DNA from: Pirellulaceae bacterium
GTDB lineage: Bacteria; Planctomycetota; Planctomycetia; Pirellulales; Pirellulaceae
DNA length: 8,903 bases
Assembly: GCA_013002105.1 (NCBI GenBank)
Contig: JABDKS010000147.1
Coordinates: 1-8,903 of the forward strand
Direction of reading: 5' to 3'
Shown here: piece by piece, positions 6,088 to 8,903 of the stretch
Layout of the letters: each line of letters starts with the position of its first letter
Position numbering within the stretch: the stretch's first letter is position 1
Position numbers and translations under genes: made by a program
The notes under the pieces: model-generated
Databases searched by the model: none
What the model saw: only the letters and a program-made list of their open reading frames with translations
Told to the model about the DNA's origin: nothing

Positions 6088-7203
6088 CTACGGGACGGAT
6101 TGCGGGACTGCGACAAAATCAAACGCCAGTTGTGTCATCACAGGCTTGGCGGCAAATTCGTAGAGTGTCTCGAGTGAAAAACCAATCGGATGATTGCGGC
6201 CCATCACATATTGGCGAAGATCATTTGTGCCGTTTGGCGGAACCGCCACTTGAGCATCAAATCCATGAATGGACAAATCACGTGCCAAGTCCCTGGCACC
6301 GGCGCGACCGGGTGGGTCGTTGTCCGCGATGACGGTTGCGCAGCGATAGCCCACGCGTGACATATAATCACACGTTTCCAGCGAGAGTCCACGGCAACTC
6401 GGTCGGCCGATACTCGGCAAACCAAGGTCGATGGCAGCACACATGTCGCTGGCGCCTTCGACAATGTAGACAGCATCCCCGCGCGGTCGATCGCTGCGGG
6501 AGATAAACAGGCCGGCATGGCTGCCCGTGACAGACCATTTTTTGCGGCCGTCGTCGCTGCGCAATCGGATTCCGATTACCCGTCCGTTTGCATCTCGCAT
6601 GGGCCATGTGGTGGCACCGTGATCGGCAGAATAACCGACGCACAAACTGCGAAGACTATCAACGGAAACGCCCAGTTGTTCAGAGAGAGTTTGGAATTGA
6701 CGACTTGATATTCGACGCATCGCGTCGGCTGTTAAACGTGTCATTCGTTCGACTTCAGCAGCAGATACCTGCCGCTTGGCCGGTCGAGCGTCCCTTGACG
6801 TCGCGATCGGAATCGGAAGAAATCCACTGTAACCGCCGTCACGCCGTGCGTCGTGGCCGATGCCCAGGTAATCGATCAGCCATTGCACGGCATCGGCGAA
6901 CGCAACATTTTGGATCCACATCAACGTTGCCAGGCCGTCTCCCGGACGAGGATTGGTTCCACGGGTGAAGCAGTGCCGGCAATGAACGGCGCCACGATCG
7001 TCGACGTTGTCAAAGGCCGCAAAGCGATCGGTTCCGCCACATCGTGGGCAAGGGTGTCCGCGGCCGTCCAGGAATTCGGCCGGGATGCCGGCGGCGATTA
7101 GAATCTGGACCCACCGACCTTGTGCGATGTCACGGAGCTGTGAAGCGGACGGTCGCGACATCGGGCGGAGACCCATCGAGTGACGGCGTAGAAATAGGAG
7201 CAA
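6088..7203 (-). CDS. Stand-alone zinc-ribbon/Toprim primase-like protein
   Basis: This is a 371-residue cytoplasmic protein. A four-cysteine zinc ribbon lies at residues 52-78: C52-P-R-C55-GGTDRF and C75-R-H-C78. It resembles the primase zinc ribbon of phage T7 gp4 and P4-type primases, where it reads template DNA. A linker follows (about 80-200), then a WPMRDANGRVIGIRLR segment (200-215). A Toprim domain spans about 244-335, with the catalytic-type Glu249 in VEGASD and the DxD pair Asp294/Asp296 in ADNDPPGR. The chain ends about 35 residues after Toprim, so no DnaB/RecA-type helicase is attached. It could make RNA primers for a mobile element or in repair, or be a domesticated phage gene; no phage or integrase genes lie nearby. 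The TTG start has GGAG 5 nt upstream; ATG codons at 7176 and 7161 lack one and remain alternatives. The LRR lipoprotein gene lies 105 nt upstream on the same strand, with no clear terminator between. Confidence 0.85.
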   Translation of the reverse strand: MLLFLRRHSMGLRPMSRPSASQLRDIAQGRWVQILIAAGIPAEFLDGRGHPCPRCGGTDRFAAFDNVDDRGAVHCRHCFTRGTNPRPGDGLATLMWIQNVAFADAVQWLIDYLGIGHDARRDGGYSGFLPIPIATSRDARPAKRQVSAAEVERMTRLTADAMRRISSRQFQTLSEQLGVSVDSLRSLCVGYSADHGATTWPMRDANGRVIGIRLRSDDGRKKWSVTGSHAGLFISRSDRPRGDAVYIVEGASDMCAAIDLGLPSIGRPSCRGLSLETCDYMSRVGYRCATVIADNDPPGRAGARDLARDLSIHGFDAQVAVPPNGTNDLRQYVMGRNHPIGFSLETLYEFAAKPVMTQLAFDFVAVPQSVP

Positions 7204-7208
7204 ACACT

Positions 7209-7212
7209 CTCC
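7209..7212 (-). promoter_or_regulatory. Ribosome binding site for the TTG start of the primase-like gene
   Basis: The minus strand reads GGAG, then 5 nt (AGTGT), then TTG at 7203-7201. The downstream in-frame ATG codons (7176, 7161) have no comparable site, which favours TTG. Confidence 0.5.
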
Positions 7213-7308
7213 ATTTCATTCGTCGACTCGATGCCGGCCCGGTCAATACCGACGGGTCAGATTGCCGGGTCGCAACGATCCTGAGGATTACGGCTCACAG
7301 GGCCGGTC

Positions 7309-8433
7309 TCACTGGCCTTCGATGTATTTGAGCTGGATCTCTGTGTCGGGCAGTTTTTGTTTCAGCTCGTCGACGCCGGCTTGGGTCACTCCCGTCCGAG
7401 TTACCTTCAAGTCTTTGAGCGCCGTCAAGTGTGATAAATGAGGCAATCCATCATCGGTGATCTGCGTCGAACCGAGATGCAAGAATGTTAACGCTTTGAG
7501 ATCACTGAGAAATTTCATTCCGTCGTCGCTCAAACGCGTGTTATCCAGATTCAGTGATTGCAGCGCCGTGAGAGTTTTCAACGGTTCGATTCCAGCGTCG
7601 GAAATATTGACTCGCCAAAGATTAAGCTTCTTTAATTGCGGCATTTTTGCGAGTGGTTGCATTGCCTGATCGGAGATTTGCAGGCACTCGCTCAAGTCCA
7701 GTTCCTCCAGCTTTGTCAGTGCCGGCAGCTGCGCCAATCCTTCCGCGTCGATTTGATTCTTTGCCACCCGTAGCTTTTTTAAATTGGGAAACGCCGACAT
7801 GGTCGCAATTGCGTCGTTGCCGATGGTCGTTTCGGCCATGTAGAGTTCCGAAAGGTTTTTCAGCCCCGTCAATTTCTTGACTCCGTCATCGCTGATCCAC
7901 AGGAAATCAAGTCCAAGAACTTTCAGGTTGCCCAGTTTGGCGACGTGGTCCATTCCATCGTCGCTGACATCGCAAGAGACTTCCTTGCCGGACATCTTCA
8001 ACGCCTTCAGTTTTGCCAAGTTGGTCAGGTGCGCTAGACCCGCGTCACTGATGGAGCATTCGCGTAAGTCCAGGTTCTCGAGCGTGGAGATCGTTCCCAG
8101 GGTGGCCAGACCGGCGTCACTGATGCCAGTTCCCAGCAAGAGGACGGATCTTAGTCGCGGCAATCCGGCAAGTGATTGAAGCGCGGAATCGTCGATCGTT
8201 TGGCCGCGGAAGTCGACTTCGATAATGTTATCGTTGCCGTCGCGACGGATTTTGTCGGTGATCGCTTCGATCGCGTTCACCGAATCGGCATCGTCGGCGG
8301 TGGGCACCGCAGCCGGCGGCGCAACCGACCGAGTCGGTGCAGGCATTTTTGGCTGCGACGTTGTGATCTTCGAATCACAGCCGGTCAAGAGAATCAACGG
8401 GCAGACGAACGACAATACGATAGATCGAGTCAA
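7309..8433 (-). CDS. Leucine-rich-repeat lipoprotein
   Basis: From TTG 8433 this is a 374-residue protein with a lipoprotein signal peptide (TRSIVLSFVCPLILLTGC). The lipobox LTGC has the modified Cys at 19. A Ser/Pro/Ala/Thr linker (about 20-55) follows, then twelve LRRs of mostly 24 residues from about residue 70 to the C-terminus. The pattern is LxxLxLxxTxIsDxGLxxLxxLxx, the Cys-containing/RNI-like type common in planctomycete proteins. Repeat 4 is longer by four residues (KEVSCDVSDDG). LRRs form a curved binding surface; the partner is unknown and no enzymatic domain is present. The frame extends to a TTG at 8469, but that codon has no Shine-Dalgarno and would add MNPSCPARRVCP ahead of a normal signal. 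TTG 8433 has AGGAG 10 nt upstream. It may be cotranscribed with the primase-like gene downstream (105-nt gap). Confidence 0.92.
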   Translation of the reverse strand: MTRSIVLSFVCPLILLTGCDSKITTSQPKMPAPTRSVAPPAAVPTADDADSVNAIEAITDKIRRDGNDNIIEVDFRGQTIDDSALQSLAGLPRLRSVLLLGTGISDAGLATLGTISTLENLDLRECSISDAGLAHLTNLAKLKALKMSGKEVSCDVSDDGMDHVAKLGNLKVLGLDFLWISDDGVKKLTGLKNLSELYMAETTIGNDAIATMSAFPNLKKLRVAKNQIDAEGLAQLPALTKLEELDLSECLQISDQAMQPLAKMPQLKKLNLWRVNISDAGIEPLKTLTALQSLNLDNTRLSDDGMKFLSDLKALTFLHLGSTQITDDGLPHLSHLTALKDLKVTRTGVTQAGVDELKQKLPDTEIQLKYIEGQ

Positions 8434-8443
8434 TGGACAAACT

Positions 8444-8448
8444 CTCCT
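8444..8448 (-). promoter_or_regulatory. Ribosome binding site selecting the internal TTG start of the LRR lipoprotein
   Basis: The minus strand has AGGAG followed by 10 nt and TTG at 8433-8431. Starting there gives a textbook lipoprotein signal peptide, whereas the longer frame from 8469 has no binding site. Confidence 0.65.
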
Positions 8449-8466
8449 AGCGGGACAAGAGGGATT

Positions 8467-8553
8467 CAATCGTCGGTCACGTCAACGTTGCGACGACGCT
8501 GAGCATCTTACCCGCATCAGCGGAGCTTGTCGGTGACGAGTGGCCGACGATTG
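8467..8553. repeat. Long inverted repeat with nested hairpin upstream of the LRR lipoprotein gene
   Basis: CAATCGTCGGTCAC (8467-8480) and GTGGCCGACGATTG (8540-8553) are inverted copies matching at 13 of 14 positions, the exception being compatible with G-U pairing on one strand. Inside the 59-nt spacer, CGCTGA (8497-8502) pairs with TCAGCG (8517-8522). CAACGTTG (8483-8490) is a perfect 8-bp palindrome. The region lies just upstream of the AGGAG of the LRR gene. It could be a structured mRNA leader or a pair of operator half-sites. I could not identify a convincing promoter in it. Confidence 0.5.
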
Positions 8554-8587
8554 GCAGTTCCAGCTAGTACTGCAACCGAGAATGAGC

Positions 8588-8645
8588 GTGGGATAGGCTT
8601 CCAGCCTGTCGATGCGACAAATGACAGGCTGGAAGCTTATCCCAC
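8588..8645. repeat. Intergenic palindromic element B (23-bp near-perfect inverted repeat)
   Basis: The left arm 8588-8610 (begins GTGGGATAGGCTTCCAG) and right arm 8623-8645 (ends AGCTTATCCCAC) match at 22 of 23 positions, with a 12-nt loop GATGCGACAAAT. The sole mismatch can form a G-U pair in RNA. It starts 41 nt downstream of the aminotransferase stop in the direction of transcription and has no following T-run in either direction. It may help end or protect that transcript, but its size and its similarity to element A suggest a dispersed repeat family. Confidence 0.8.
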
Positions 8646-8686
8646 CTCTAAATCGCTCGATTCCTGATCAAGGTCAACAACCGGCT

Positions 8687-8903
8687 TCAGCATGAATCCA
8701 GAGTCGACAAAACATCGCGTATGCGATGGATCGCGTTTTGCAGATTCTCGATTGAATTGGCATAACAAAGCCGCAGGAACCCTTCGCCTTGTGAACCGAA
8801 CGCCGTGCCCGGTAGCAGTGCGACGCCGGCCCGGTCCAGTAATAGCTGGGCGATTTCGGAGCTTGTACGCCCAAGATCTTTAATATTCGCAAATGCATAA
8901 AAC
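8687..8903 (-). CDS. Class I/II PLP-dependent aminotransferase, C-terminal fragment (cut by window edge)
   Basis: The frame enters from the right edge (first full codon 8902-8900) and gives the last 71 residues. They match the C-terminal lobe of fold-type I aspartate-family aminotransferases: FYAFANIKDLG (1-11), SSEIAQLLLDRAGVALLPGTAFG (14-36), then GEGFLRLCYANSIENLQNAIHRI (39-61). Arg44 in FLRLCYANS corresponds to the conserved arginine that binds the substrate alpha-carboxylate. These enzymes move an amino group between amino acids and 2-oxo acids using pyridoxal phosphate. The catalytic lysine and substrate-deciding regions lie outside the window, so aspartate, alanine or another specificity cannot be chosen. 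The stop TGA is at 8689-8687. Element B follows 41 nt downstream, then the LRR gene on the same strand. Confidence 0.9.
   Translation of the reverse strand, partial: FYAFANIKDLGRTSSEIAQLLLDRAGVALLPGTAFGSQGEGFLRLCYANSIENLQNAIHRIRDVLSTLDSC

Noticed and set aside
5775..6332. Plus-strand open frame of 185 codons across the intergenic region
   Set aside because: It overlaps the end of the coiled-coil gene in another frame, runs through the terminator and palindrome A and then antisense to the primase-like gene; no recognisable protein features.
8176..8536. Plus-strand open frames opposite the LRR gene start
   Set aside because: They are antisense shadows of the LRR coding region with no family resemblance; the minus-strand lipobox and repeats are decisive.
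8588..8645. Palindrome B as a plain intrinsic terminator of the aminotransferase gene
   Set aside because: No T-tract follows the stem in the minus direction, and arms of 23 bp are unusually long. A role at the transcript end remains possible but was not called a terminator.

Overview
The window looks like ordinary chromosome of a planctomycete, most likely a Pirellulaceae (Rhodopirellula-like) member. The reasons are the combination of a secreted sulfatase with a C-terminal HEAT-repeat extension, a Tat-exported SGNH esterase, a Cys/Pro-rich exported coiled-coil protein, a leucine-rich-repeat lipoprotein and moderate GC content. The taxonomic call is inference from gene style only; there is no rRNA or tRNA here.

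Layout. Plus strand, left edge to about 2320: the 3' part of a sulfatase gene whose first codons lie outside the window, then a small exported FKBP-type peptidyl-prolyl isomerase. Minus strand, 2362-3495: a complete FAD-dependent amine oxidase of the sarcosine oxidase / N-methyltryptophan oxidase family. It converges on the FKBP gene and diverges from the next gene. Plus strand, 3611-5806: a Tat-signal SGNH/GDSL hydrolase, a 156-nt spacer holding a strong hairpin, and an exported coiled-coil protein with a lysine-rich tail, closed by a clear intrinsic terminator (5861-5896). Minus strand, 6088-8903: a class I/II aminotransferase (C-terminal 71 residues only), then a 12-repeat LRR lipoprotein, then a stand-alone zinc-ribbon/Toprim primase-like protein. 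These three lie in that transcriptional order.

The genes do not form one obvious pathway. The exported set (sulfatase, FKBP, SGNH esterase, coiled-coil protein, LRR lipoprotein) fits a planctomycete envelope/periplasm with polysaccharide desulfation and de-esterification, but the sulfatase and esterase are not adjacent and a joint substrate is speculation. Three of the four minus-strand genes have visible starts, and all three appear to use TTG codons with good Shine-Dalgarno sequences.

The least explained signals are non-coding. Two large intergenic palindromes (5998-6045 and 8588-8645) share a core sequence and look like members of a dispersed repeat family. A long inverted repeat with a nested hairpin lies upstream of the LRR lipoprotein, and a bulged 12-bp hairpin lies just upstream of the coiled-coil gene. 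The most unusual protein is the primase-like one, which has the recognition and Toprim parts of a phage-type primase but no helicase or other phage gene beside it. I see no CRISPR array, insertion sequence, integrase, tRNA or rRNA. I found no convincing case for a wholly new system.
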